A DNA stretch of 64,000 nt from contig NC_092674.1 of NCBI RefSeq assembly GCF_964355755.1, forward strand, positions 20,424,001 to 20,488,000, read 5' to 3'. The notes beneath the pieces are model-generated. The model was not told the DNA's origin and ran no database searches. It was given only the letters and a program-made list of their open reading frames with translations. A program made the position numbers and the translations under genes. Positions 25,191 through 38,019 of the stretch are shown one piece after another. How positions within the stretch are numbered: the stretch's first letter is position 1; every line of letters begins with the position of its first letter. The DNA is from Antedon mediterranea (taxonomy: Eukaryota > Echinodermata > Crinoidea > Comatulida > Antedonidae).

Positions 25191-26023
25191 TTTTTAGTCA
25201 ACAAAAACGTTCTGAAATTTCATTTTAAAAAAGGCGATCACAAATGAGTATTTTAATAAAAGTGAAATACTGTGTATATTTTATTACATAAATTATTCAC
25301 TAATTTAATACTAAAATCCAACAATCCTAAAAAGCAATACTTTAATCAGCATGGGCAATGGTCATGTGACCTCTGTATGCAGACTATAAATCCTAGGAAT
25401 TGATACCTGTTGGGTTGAAGAATATGCTTATCAATTCAGCACATTAAATTTTATGTAAACCAAATTAAATTTATTTTGTAAGCTACAACAATACAGTTAC
25501 AGGTATTCCCAGGTGTCCTAAACAAGTGTGCAGGGGACACCTTCAGCACTGGCCTCTGAATAGGGGTGTATTCCAAAGGAGGAAATTGACCATTACTATC
25601 AGTAGTTGAATTTTGAAATTTCTTGATCTGGTTATTCTATGGCACCTACCGGTATGCCGTTTTGGCAATCTGCATTTTAAATAATATTTTAACAGTTTTT
25701 TAACATGTGTAGGCCTACAGTATAGTCTTTTAACATTGCCTTTTGAAATTTGATTGTTTTTGTTTTATTGTCTTAATAATGCCAAGCAAAATCAATTTCC
25801 ATTTCAAAGTGGACCAATAGTTAAATTTGTACCTACAGGTATTAGATTGACCTTGTAACAGAGGAATCAAAGGGATATTGACACTGATCAAATGGGTATG
25901 TCACCGGTAAATACAACTACAGTACTGTATAGAGAATGTAGTATTCAATGTAGTAAAATTAATTAATACAAATGTCTAAGTCAAATAAGGAAATTATAGA
26001 AACTCATCTAATGTATATGTAGA

Positions 26024-26439
26024 CAGTGTGGCCAGCGAGCGAAATGAAATTATGCTAGGTGGCAGCACAAAATTATGCCAGATTATGCCAGACACAATTA
26101 AGGCTAAAAGTGCACCAAAACAGTGAATAAGAGGGCGGTTTATGTGTATGTTTTATGTACCACAAAGGTGGGAAGCCAAAAAAAAAAAAAAACAAAAAAA
26201 AAAACAAAAAAAGCTCTTCTGGTTTTCAGCCAAATTATGCTAGATTGTGTACAAATTATGCCAGATTTTTTTCGCAATTATGCCAGATAATATGCTAAAT
26301 CGTGGTAAATATGTTGTATGTTTGCGTTTTTCGAATTATGCCAGATTATGCCAGATTTCCTAAAATTATGCCTAGCATAAATGCCAGATGGGTCAAAATT
26401 ATGCCGGACGGCATAATTATGCCAGATTTGGCCACTATG
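26024..26439. mobile_element. hAT-like MITE with ATTATGCCAGA subterminal repeats
   Basis: An exact 8-bp duplication, TATGTAGA, flanks the element (26016-26023 and 26440-26447). Ends are CAGTGTGGCC and the complement of CATAGTGGCC. The interior repeats ATTATGCCAGA or ATTATGC about a dozen times, as subterminal transposase-binding repeats often do. An 8-bp duplication with CA-starting ends fits hAT. An A-rich tract lies near 26177-26210. Confidence 0.8.
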
Positions 26440-29143
26440 TATGTAGATGTCTGGACTGAATGGGTATACTGATTATACAGCATTGGCAAGAATAACAGCA
26501 TTTTATTTTATTCAGTTATCAAAATAAAAGAAATAACAAATAACAAAAATCTCAAATACTGTGAGAAAGATGAAAAACTTCAATTTTACCATAAAAATTA
26601 GGATGCCAGCCTTTATAGCATACAGCCAGGAATGTGTGATACAGTACAGTAAATAGAAAATATACAATCAATCACACGCCATTGATTTTGGAAATCAGTG
26701 GTTCGGTGAACTTGCAATTAATTAGATTGCCAATTGAATTTTGTATCTCAATTTTGTATGAAATATTTCTTGGGAATGTGTTTGAAAGACCTGATCTATG
26801 ACCAACCAATCTTCTAATTCCATTTAATAATTAAGTCACCTACTGTACTACTATTTCATTAATTTTATAATAATATTAATAAATCTATTTTCGCATGATT
26901 ACAGTACAATCTAGTGGTATTCGATGATCATGACATAATAAATAATTCAGATATTTCAGAATTTCTAGGATAGTTCAGTAATATATTTTAGTAGCCTTAT
27001 ACTGTATACCCATTTTATAATATGGTTCTATGGTTACCGTATAAAACAGACATTTTATTTCTAAATTTGTTAAAAGACATGTAATAAAAATGTCTAGCTT
27101 ATTTCATGTTCTGCTGTTGTCGTCATAGTTAAGAACTGCTTTATATGCCTTAATCCCTTCAAACAAGATATTTAATGTGCAACTATAAATAATTTACATT
27201 CAATTTAGTGGACAAATTTCTTTAGCGATTACAATAAACTTCAAAATGATATCTAATACAGATGTTTTGCATGTCCCCTCTCACTTTGCTTGATGTCACA
27301 AACATGCAACAGGATTGCTTGTGTATTGACTTAATTTTACTGTACATTTCAATACTATATGAATGGATAATTTTAAATGGAAAAAATTATAGACCACCTA
27401 CAGTTTACTGTAGTTTACTGTAGTAAGGAGAAAAGCTCAATTAATGCATCTTTTACATTAAACTAATATTTTATTTAGGTGTTAGTTCATCTTACAATGT
27501 TCCTAATATGAATTCATTAAAATACAGTATGTGGTTGTGGGATAATCATTGATTTAGATAGAAAGCAATCTCTTAATATGTTTATACAGGTATTGATGCA
27601 TACTTACTGTAAAACCTTGAAAAGAAGTACAGTATAATTTAAGTACAGTAACATTGTCATCTTAATACTGCTCACAATACAGAGTACATGGTTTGCTGTT
27701 AATAAGAAATGTTACAGTCCACTAGTCTACACTCAGTGACATGCATAGCAAAAACTAAAATGCCTGAAGACAATAATTACAACTATCTGTTTGTTGCCCA
27801 GAAGGGAAACATGCAAACATTTTGAATAATTCATTGATCTTCCATTCCAATGGGTATTCAACGATGAATAAGGCAAATTTAACGGAAATTGTGTAAATAA
27901 AAAATTAATTTATATATCTGTACTGAAATGTTAAGATTGCAGACATGAACCAGTTGTCTACATTATTGTACAGTACTAACATTAATTTAGAATTTGCAAA
28001 TTTACATCTCTTTTTAAACTTTGACCTTGATTATTTATCTGCATAAGTAGTAGAGTAAGCATTTACATAAGTTTGGGTGATCTAAACTGAACTTGTTGAT
28101 TGTGTGTGCTGTATTTTAAGATACTGTACCACTATCAGACAAAAATAACAGAAAGCACGACTCTCTTCCAAACATTAAAGCCAGTTATCATGAATTACAG
28201 TATCGCAATACCGCTGACTAACATTACAGTACATCTGGGGGCTTATGATTATGAAAAAATATTATTATGGGAAAAAAAGAATTAAAGACATAATATCCAC
28301 GATAAAATCCTTCCATAATGAAAAATCATATATTACTTGAGCTGCAACGGTCAAGAATATGATTAACTGTAAACACCTTTTCTTGACACTAAGTGCTCTT
28401 ATCATATTTAAATTGAATAAGAATCAATACACCTAAATTGGTTTAAAATCCTAATTCCAATGGCTCCAAGTTGCATACTACTCTACTGTATGTATTACTG
28501 TAAATTCAAAAACACATCAAAATCCAGGTAAAGTAGATCTTGAATCAAATACAAGGGTGAATTAATGTAGGGCAAAGGTCAATTCACAATCAAACATGAC
28601 TAAAACATTAGTAGAAAAAAATATACATTTTAAAGTTAGGAGTATTTTTTTTATGAAAAATATTATTCAATAAAATTATGGGTACAGTAATTTAAGTTTA
28701 ATAACCAACACCAAAGTACCTCAACAATTAAATTTGTTATTCCAGATCCTTTTACAGGGTACTGAAGATGCATCATCATATTTAAATTGCTGTTGCAATG
28801 CATTGTAACATTGGAATAGTTACACCTGTATGGTGACGTTATGGGGAATAAACTGTTTGAAATCTTATATCTTCGAATTTATAAATTGGGGCTAAATAGT
28901 TCAATTTCATCCTAATGTAAATTTGGATACAAATAATGTTCAATTACTAGTTGACGATGATTTTTCTAACATTTTCAAGACTGCATTGTCTTTTAATATA
29001 AAACATATTCTGAGTTTTACCACAGAGCTAAATGTTGAAGATCGGCAAATGCTCTACAAACCATGTTTGAACATTAAAATAATCTAACATCCCGTGTGTA
29101 ATGGTTGCGTGTGGTGTACAATTTGAAATAAATCTGCTGTTTC

Positions 29144-29171
29144 AAAAATCCACCTCATGAGGTGGATTTTT
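29144..29171. other. Perfect 28-bp palindrome
   Basis: Two 14-base arms (AAAAATCCACCTCA and its exact complement) meet without a spacer. No gene ends nearby, so a role is not evident. Confidence 0.8.
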
Positions 29172-30376
29172 CAATTACACCTTAAACCGCAAGCTGATTT
29201 ACCGCAAGATAAGGAGCAATTTTACCTTTAAATAGTGTAAAGAGATGCATGAAATATGACCCTGCTGGGTATTTTCCACGTGTAAATTGTTCTTCCGAAC
29301 AATCACTGATTACACATGTAACTGATTTTACGTCCGACCACAGCCTATAAGTGTGCACTACTATTACATTACAATTTAATACTAAAGTACTGTAAGTCTG
29401 TAGGCCTACAATGCACTGTTGCATTCATAATAACAGTCATTACAAAGTCACTAAGTAAAATCTAAGTGTTCTACACAAGCATTTACAAAAATGGAATTTA
29501 ATTTACATATTTGGCCCACTTGAAAATATTTCTATAGAAAACAAAAATTCATTGGAAATATAAAATCAAAACATGTCGCATGCAAGCAATTACAATTGTT
29601 GGAAATAATACATTTGTATACAAAAGTACTGCAGGCAGAGAAAATCAATTTAGTATGACATGCATTTCAGTATGTAGGCGTCCAGAATACAAATTATGTG
29701 ATAGTGACAGAAGTGAAGCTATGTACAGTACACGATGACTGCAATTTATAATGTTTCATTTAAATCCTGTGGGATGGGATGTGTATAGTTTGTGTGTAGA
29801 TTGAAATAGATTTGAAACAGTTGAGAGAAAAGTACTAACTGTACGGTGACAGACAGACGTAATTGTACACTAATAAAATGTAGTAAAAAATACACACTAA
29901 ATCACATTTTATGGTATTGAAGAAATACAGTACAACATTTGAACATACAGTAGTCAATACAAATTGAATGATTTGAAATCAAGTGCACAATCCTAATGAC
30001 AGCCGAGTATTTATCTTAATGCAAAAGAAGATATGAAGGATTATTTACCGGAATATTTAATAATTGTAATGAGATGAGTAATTAATTCTCTTAATAAAAA
30101 ACATACTGAACAGAAACAAAGTTGCAAAAAACTTGACACTTTGTAGAATATTGTAATGGTTGTGTTTACAAAAACATGCCGATTAAAAAAAAACTAAAAA
30201 GAACAAAATGCCTTATTCAATCTTTACGTACAGTACAGTACGAAAAACAAGGCATTGGATACCGTAATAATTTGTTGCGGTGAAATTTGTTGAGAAAAGT
30301 AACATAATTTGATTCTTTCTTTAACATCTGAAAGGACACTACAGTTAGCAGTATCAAATGATCATATGTACCATTA

Positions 30377-32561
30377 GGGCAATTCCATGCAAACATGGAC
30401 ATGACCAAAAAAATTCAAATTAATTAGTCAGCTCAAAATTTGTGTTTATGTTACTCTTTGAATATGTGGGAACTAGGTTTTTAACTTTTTCAATTCATTT
30501 ATGACTTTTTGCAGCCAAAAAATTACGTTTATTCAATGTTGAATATATATTTTTTTTTAGGTGTGAAAAATAGGTAATTACGTTAACTGATTATTATTTT
30601 CCCAACAAAGCAATATTTATAAAGTAACATGTCTAAGTAATACGGTAGTACACTTAAGATATATGGAAAATATGATATAACTACAAATGTTGAATATCCC
30701 ATATAGGAGTGCTGTGTATATTCTGTTATATATTAGGGTATGTAATGCGAGTGACAAAAAAAATGATTTTTTTTTTTTATACCATCATGATGATAATTTT
30801 TTTTAATGAAATTTTATAATTTAGCTATACTACTTTGAACAATTAAAATTTGACAAATAAAAATAAAAAATCCCCGTAAATACAAAATTGTTGAGACATT
30901 GAAAAGTGAAATGCGAGTGACATGTAATGCGAGTGACGTTAAAAAATGGACAATGTAATGCGAGTGACATTACTAAAACTCTTTTTTTTGTAAAGTAAAA
31001 TAGTAATTAATCTATCATTAGTTATGAATTAGTCCCAGAATTAGTATATACATTAATTTCATAATACAATGTGTGATTTGGCCCTTATTTGGAGGCACTA
31101 CAGTATAATAATTATAGCATTAGGTTTGTTGAGGGCACAATCCCTAGCAACGACCTTTTTGCAGTTAAATCATTTGAAAAATCAAATCATTATAAGAGCT
31201 CATTAAATAAAAAACACTAAATCTGGTGAGATTTAACAAATTTGGTACAATCTTTTGTGAAGATAAGAAGGTAAGAATAAGTATACATTTATATTTAATC
31301 ACAATTTTTAAGTTTTTTTTTCTTATATTGTTAGTGTTAATTATTTCAAATTCTATAATTTGAAAACACCGCATAGGCCTAAGGCTATAATAATTTATTT
31401 ATATATTATTATTTATATATTATTATTTACTAGGCATATTTTAAACCACCAGGTCTAAAGCATTGTAGTTTTAAAAACAAAATATATAATTGCTTATTAT
31501 TTAAAAATAATTTTAAATTATCATTCACATTTGCATCCTGCCTTTAGAAATGGCCGAACGACAGAGAAAGTACCTAGAAAAACTGAAAGCCGAGGGAAAA
31601 TACACCTCATACAGAAACAAACAAAATGAAATTTCGAAAAGAAGTAAAAAAGTAAAAGAAAAGAGAAAATTCTAGCTCTGCCACCAGCTTTGAAGAAGCA
31701 GAAGATTGATGCTCTTAAAGTTGCTAATAGAAAACGTGTGGCTATTAGTTCAGAGCAAAGAAGGCTGCTTTGGCATCAGACGGGCCATCACCTTTTAGAA
31801 GTGCTATGGCTTTGCTAAAGCCACTACCAGGGCAAAAAGAATGCTTGATGCTGGTTTGCGAAGAACTTTGAGTTCCATAATTTGTAAAATGGCTGTTTGA
31901 ATTTTCTATTTTCATTTTTAGTGACCGTATAAGTGTTCTGTTACTGTGTTTGTAAAAAATCAAGATGTTCTGTTAGTGTTCAAAATAGATGATGTCCTTT
32001 AGAACTTCATCCAAATGAGTTGAAATAAAAGTTTTTACTTGAAAATTGATATAACATTCTTTGAGTGGTTTAATGTTGCATTATTTAATTATTGTCTACT
32101 TTTCTTTCTGCTTTGCTTAGTAAATACTAAGTTCACTTCTTACGGTAATGCGAGTGACAGTAATGCGAGTGACGGGACTTTTTTGTTAAAATGTAAAATA
32201 TTTTTAAAATCTATGTAATGTTGAATTTTTTTATTATCCTATTTTATACTTTGAAAGTACAGCAATTAAAAATATAAGATCTTTTGATTCATATATTTTT
32301 AGTTTAAGGACACGTTCTTATCAAATCTAATCAAATTTTTGTTGTGTCCTTTTTGTGTAATGCGTGTGACAGAATTTCGCAATGGCGTCATTGTCGAAGT
32401 AAAAGACATACAATTTTTTTTATAGTATTTTATTAAAGACTTGCACCTAAAGTATGTTCATATAAAACATTGACTTAAAAATCCAATTAGTATAGAAAGT
32501 ACAAAGCTTAGACTAACAAAAATGACTGTAATGTGTAATGCGAGTGACCATGGAATTGCCC
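30377..32561. mobile_element. 2.2-kb DNA transposon with TAATGCGAGTGAC repeats
   Basis: Ends are GGGCAATTCCATG (30377) and CATGGAATTGCCC (to 32561), a perfect 13-bp inverted pair flanked by ATTA on both sides (30373-30376, 32562-32565). Subterminal repeats TAATGCGAGTGAC occur near 30738, 30910, 30924, 30957, 32145, 32159, 32355 (variant) and 32535. A short broken frame lies at 31550. Four-base duplications occur in several superfamilies (Sola, Ginger, Academ), so I do not assign one. Confidence 0.8.
31550..31870 (+). pseudogene. Broken reading frame of the TAATGCGAGTGAC element
   Basis: ATG at 31550 opens a 41-codon basic frame (MAERQRKYLEKLKAEGKYTS, then repeated Lys/Arg) ending TAG 31673-31675. 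The adjacent frame continues ILALPPALKKQKIDALKVAN, indicating a single-base frameshift. It is highly basic, perhaps the N-terminal DNA-binding part of a transposase; no catalytic motif is visible. Confidence 0.5.
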
Positions 32562-33030
32562 ATTACAGTATCCTGCAAATTTGCCAGGTAAACTCTAGTC
32601 TCAAAAGCTCCGTTAAAATCAGGCAGACAGCAATTAAAAACTAAGAACTGATTAATGACAGAGTTAAATCTGGGAATGTCTCCAGAATTAAGTTGTAAAC
32701 GCATACTGTGTCATGTGTGGGACCCAAATTGTGGAATGACTTGAATTACGAACTACAAAGTACCAAATCAATATATATATTTAAATCATTGTTTAAAGAA
32801 CATTTATTATCATTTTACAAATAATTTTAAAAATTATACTTGTTGCAGGATTTAGCTTTTTTATTATTTATGTTTTAGTTTTTTAGGCTAGTTAGGGACA
32901 TAGGGGGACACAACTAATCAAGCTCTTTTGAGTTTTTATGTGTTTCCTTTTCATCTTTTTTATGTTCTCATATATTGTTGTTGTATATTTTCATGATAGA
33001 GGATGAATAAAGAATATTTGAATTTGAATT
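32562..33030 (+). pseudogene. LINE ORF2 C-terminal tail and 3' end
   Basis: Frame 32720-32824 encodes GPKLWNDLNYELQSTKSIYI, then FKEHLLSFYK and TAA, the usual C-terminal signature of CR1/L2-type ORF2 proteins. A 3' UTR follows, ending in GAATTTGAATTTGAATTTGA-like short repeats near 33005-33035, as in LINEs with microsatellite tails. The 5' part is missing or degraded. Confidence 0.65.
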
Positions 33031-34686
33031 TGAATCCTAAGTACATAATTTCAAAAATCAATTAACTGTTTGTACCTTAAAAAATATATTAATCCATTCT
33101 ATTTATACTTTAATCTGAACAATAAATTTTATTTTAGTTTTTTTTACCATTAAAAATCCAATGCAATGTCAGTTAAACTAAGCGCCTAATTTAATTGAAA
33201 CTGTGATCGCTTTTGGAAATATTCAAATTTGTTTTGTCAACATACTGTAACTGTTGTAAAAAATGTTTGTTGACTTTTAAGTACAGTATCATGATACTGT
33301 ACTGTATTACTATTAGCATCAACATTTAACTTAATTAGGCCATAATCTATAATTAAAAAAAACCTTATATTAAATAATAATTCAACAAGGATCCTTGCAA
33401 TGGGAACTATTCTATTTAAAACCCATTTTTCAAGATTGTAATTCTTTCCAATAATGTAGAAATGGGTAATCAAAAAAGAACTGATCTTGATCACCAAAAA
33501 CCATTTCAAAACGCAACCAGTCTCAATTTGACCTCATGTCAGGCCTTGATGAATAGCTAGAACATAACTAGTGTACACTCTGTGGATAATACAGTCATCT
33601 GTCACAGTTATCCATAAATTAGGTCGCAGAGTGAAAAATATTACACACCGATTTTGCCAGCAAGATTGGGGCAAGAAAATTATACATAAAATAAATACGT
33701 AGTATGAGTAGTAGAATAGGCCTAGCCATTAAAATCATAGACCAGACATTGCTGGACTTTTCTGTACTTAGATTAGTTGACATACTGTATATCAATAATT
33801 CGGTACTTTGCTTAATTTGCCGGACTTGATTTTTGGGCGAACACTAAACAGGCCCTACAGTATGATACAGCCAGCGGAACCTGACAGGTAACTTAATATT
33901 AATACAGAGTGCGTCAGGAAATCTACCGAATGGTATATTGTTTTGGCAGGAAGCATTAGTGTGTATATTCTCTATAAAAGGATAAAGCTGGACAAGGTGT
34001 TGTTGTACTTAAGAATTACATAAGTACATAATTCTCATTTCGAAACCATTTTAGACTGCAACCTAGATTCATTTTGTAATGTTTTTTTTATTGTATAATG
34101 TGTAAATCTATACTAGAAATTTATATGAAGACAATAAAACTGATATTCAAATGTTAAATAAACCACTGAAAATATCAAAGACAATTTCAAAACCCATGAA
34201 AAATTGTCTTAGGTTGTGAAAACAGGGCACACAACATCCTTTTAGAATTTAACCCTCCACTGCAGTACTGTAGGCCTACCTTTTCACATGCATGTTTAAA
34301 GCGATACTGTGGTTGCTGTTCTATCAATGTTTGCAAGGTCATTGGATTGATTCTTCTTTTAGTCATATCCGCGTTATATTATAGCGCTGCTTTGTCCTCT
34401 GAACTCCCAAGAGTGCTGACAAACTCTAAACTCATAGGACTTTTAATTCAGCATTAACAAGGTTTTTTTTTTTTTCAATTTCTGGTATTTTGCAATTAAA
34501 ATTGTTCCTACAGATCAATACATTTTAAATCTTCTTTCCGGTCATATTTTACATGATTGATATGATGAACAAGTTTATTTGGCCCAACATCAATTGTTAT
34601 GGATCAATGTCCATAATACTTTTCCATTTTTACTTAAAAGTTATTCCTGAGACTGGGAATAAGTTCATGGTACAATAAACAATGCA

Positions 34687-35942
34687 TCATCCATCTACAG
34701 GTTCTCCTAAATATACCATGGCTACTTCTGTGTTGCCATACACAGCCGATATGGCTGGGTAGAGAGTTTCATTTGGAAGGCCGCGGAATGCAACTCCCAT
34801 AAATTCATACCCTCGTTCAAATGCTAAGTAATTGTCTTCCATATCCAGTATAACCCGTATTCGTTCTCCAACCTGAGGAAAATAATTTCCAGTTTTAATC
34901 TGTATTCATAGTGACTGTATAACATTTTATAATGACTGGTAATTAACAGGACATAGGATGATGTTAACTGGATAGGACAGTCACTTTGTTTGATTTCCTT
35001 TCTTGTGAGTGGAAAGGAAGGTTCAGGATTCGAGAGGTTTACAGTTAGGTTCTTTAAGGGAAGGTTCCCCATTAATATACATTCTTTCTATGTATGTTTA
35101 TGTACCGGTACTGTGTGTAACTTTATTATTTTCTGTGTTTTCTTGAGTTTTGAGGGTTAGCCTGGCTTTCCCCACAATTCATTATCTTTTTTGCGCTCCA
35201 TATACAATGTGTACAAAACAAATAAAAAGTAATAAAATTTTAATTTGATCACAAACCAAAATATATGCGAACAATCCTAAACCCTGTAATTTGAACTAGG
35301 CTACAAACAAGTTTTATTATTAAGAACAGCGATTAAAGAAATAATAAATGGGCTTCATACCTCATATTTCGGTGGATTATTGCACTGGGGGAAATTTCCT
35401 TGTTGGTCACCATTGTGTAAAAGAAAATTGTCCACAAGATTCCAGCCCCAGCTTTTGTCATTGCTACCAAGTAATCCTGTGTAGCCAGGACATTGCATCG
35501 GGGCATCTTTGGTTGCAATGCCGACAACAGCTACCGTTCCAAGTGGACCTTCCCACCAAATTTCCCAAGTGTGTCGACCCGTTTCAAAGCCACGTTTTCC
35601 CCTTGCACCATCTGTACTTTGTGCAACTGGACTTCTATGTAATACAAACCCATTCTTTTTTACAAATACATTTTGTGAGCAATCGTTCGGGTTCCAAGTG
35701 TAGTAGAGCGCTCGAAGTTTAGATTTGTACGTCGGGACGTTTGACAGAAAGTCTCCGTTCAAAACATCTTCTGCGAGTCTTTTTAGACATTGCACCCGCC
35801 AGATCATACTGTCTTCATCATTTAGATGATTGTGCCAGTGTTTACAAACAAGCGAAACATTTAAAAGATCTGGTAAATCCAGTAGAGAAAAGATTATTTC
35901 TAAGCAAGTTTTAGGAAGATCCGCCCATGAGGATACAGCCAT
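34687..35942 (-). CDS. fbxo45: F-box/SPRY protein Fbxo45
   Basis: Two exons: 35942-35361 and 34872-34687 (TGA 34687-34689), 255 residues, equal in length to the insect orthologue Fsn. The start is the ATG of MAVSSW (35940-35942); a TTG upstream is ignored. The N-terminal F-box reads [28 protein letters not shown]. The SPRY domain carries [71 protein letters not shown], then [23 protein letters not shown] and [17 protein letters not shown]. Fbxo45 binds Skp1 and the RING ligase PAM/MYCBP2 and is known from synapse development. A reverse AATAAA at 34574-34579 suggests a short 3' UTR. Confidence 0.97.
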
Positions 35943-36629
35943 CTTGAATTGACCCAAAAAAGGTCACTCAACAAAACTTCATACATTTTCAAAACAATAG
36001 AGGGCGATAAAATATTTGTATCAATGCCTCCCTCTCTGTCATTTCCTTTTTTCGAGGTACAGAGTACAGTATTATAGATTCATTGATAGTTGTTGATAGT
36101 CATTTCTCAAACAATACCACACAGATAAAAATATAAATATTTTGTTTTATTCAGCTGTATTTCAATTTACACACACATTTATATTGCATTCGATGAATGT
36201 TTGCAAATCATTGTTTTAGACCGGCAGCCCAGAGACATTTGGTTAGATGAGCTAGGTACCAATATCTGACTATTTGAGTGTGTTGGGGGTCACTTGAAGT
36301 GAATGAAAATGGGAGTCTGTCGGGTACCCCCTGCTGCGTCTAGACCGGGGGGACCCCGAAACGTGCTAAAAAATCGGCACAGGTTAGATGAGAGAGATAC
36401 CACCTAATTTTACCACCATGGGATGCCCATTGGCATCCTTATAACAGTATCACAAACGACAGACTTTTTCTCTGCTGCAAAAGGCCCGCCAGACCCCCCG
36501 GGGGAGGGCCTAAAATGGGGTTAGCATAGATGAGTGAGGTACCACTCAAAATCAATTCCAAACGAACAAGTTGTGTTCATACAACACTAAATGGATAACA
36601 ACAGACTAATTGTCTGCTGCACCGCAAGT

Positions 36630-37175
36630 GCCAGACACCCTAAAGTTAGACTAGAGGCCCCCCTTCCCCCAACTAACCCAGCTTAGATATTGTAGATACC
36701 ACCAGCAACCAATGTTATATGATTTAGCACATTGTAAGCAATACCAAATGACCTATTACAGACTATCTGAACACTGCCCTGGCCCTGGCAGACCCCTCTA
36801 AAGTTAGACTAGAGACCCTCTTTCCCCAACTAGCCCAGCTTAGATATTGTAGATACCACCAGCAACCAATGTTATATGATTTAGCACATTGTAAGCAATC
36901 ACCAAATGACCTATTACAAACTATCTGTACACTGCCTTGACCCTGGCAGACCCCTCTAAAGTTCGACTAGAGACTCCATTCCCCCAACTGGCCTAGCTTA
37001 GATATTGTTGATACCACCAGCAACCAATGTTATAATTATGATTTAGCACATTGTAAGCAATACAAAATGACCTATAACAGACTATCTGTACACTGCCTTG
37101 GCACTGGCAGACCCCTCTAAAGTTCCCCCATTTACCCCAAGTATATAGCCTACCTTAGATATTGTAGATACCACC
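36630..37175. repeat. ~150-bp tandem units, left arm
   Basis: About four units with GATATTGTAGATACCACCAG, CAATGTTATATGATTTAGCA and CCTGGCAGACCCCTCTAAAG. Mirrored at about 40735-41285 in the right arm. Confidence 0.85.
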
Positions 37176-37569
37176 AGCAGCAAAAAAATAACCACCCAAA
37201 ACAACATGTTTAATTGAATAAAGTTTAACTTTAATCGAACTAACACAAAACAATTGAAAATATATCACATCAATGACGATAAAATGACCATTACCATTCT
37301 AAAGGGGAAAATAGTTTAAGAGTTTCAATTAAAACTTATATATTATAAGCCAAATATATATAACAAGTATGGATTCGGGTAAATTTAGAATTCCTTTCCT
37401 TTGGATGTCAAAGATACATCCGTCTGTAACTCTTGGACATATTTTGAGAGAAAGCTTAGTAATCACCCTAATCAAATTCAGGATTGTAGTAACTTAATCT
37501 TAAGTGATTTGATTAATTAATAGTGGGTAATTTTAAATGCTGTATATTATAATCTTAATCCTGTATTCA

Positions 37570-37767
37570 TATGTATATATATATATTTATAAATCCAAAG
37601 GCAAATTACTGAAAAAATGACAATGCTGTGGGTATCAGTGGCTGGATCTCAATGGAGATACAAAAAAAAGCGAAAAGCTAAATCAAAACGATAAAGTAAA
37701 ACGCCAGAAAAGTTAGCAGAGCTTTCGCGCAACACTAGCCCTTCATCAGTGCAAGTCTTATATAGAT
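37570..37767 (-). mobile_element. Penelope-like 3' end in left arm, inverted
   Basis: On the minus strand it reads GACTTGCACTGATGAAGGGC, then TAGTGTTGCGCGAAAGCTCTGC, the TTTGATTTAGCTTTTCGC block and CCACTGATACCCACAGCA. This is the inverted partner of 40107-40275. Penelope elements may carry their terminal repeats in direct or inverted orientation. Confidence 0.75.
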
Positions 37768-38019
37768 GCGTTGAGGCTGCAAACGTGCTCAATTGGAATC
37801 AAGAGCGAATATATATTTTTATAAAGTAGATGGAACACGGACGTCTATTACACGGTGTTTCACGTTAAACGATCTTCAGATAGACTGAACAATACCGTAT
37901 CTCGATCGAAAAAAATATAAAAAAAAAAATTATAAATATATATAATTTTTTTTTATGTACTTTATTTATGTAGATATGTAGTACTGTATCTATTAAAAAA
38001 GGTATTTGAACAAAATTAG

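Larger units (their letters stand above)
19685..34686. other. 15-kb stretch without a confident cellular gene
   Basis: AT-rich sequence between the secreted-protein gene and fbxo45. It holds GAT microsatellite near 20495-20520, the elements listed separately (MITEs, minisatellites, hAT-like MITE, 2.2-kb transposon, LINE tail) and a striking density of TACAGTA/TACTGTA from about 22.8 kb to 34.3 kb. The open frames at 20724-20912 and 28100-28285 show no conserved protein. Confidence 0.6.

Noticed and set aside
35348-35722. Plus-strand 124-codon frame
   Set aside because: It is the antisense shadow of fbxo45 exon 1, whose protein is clearly conserved.
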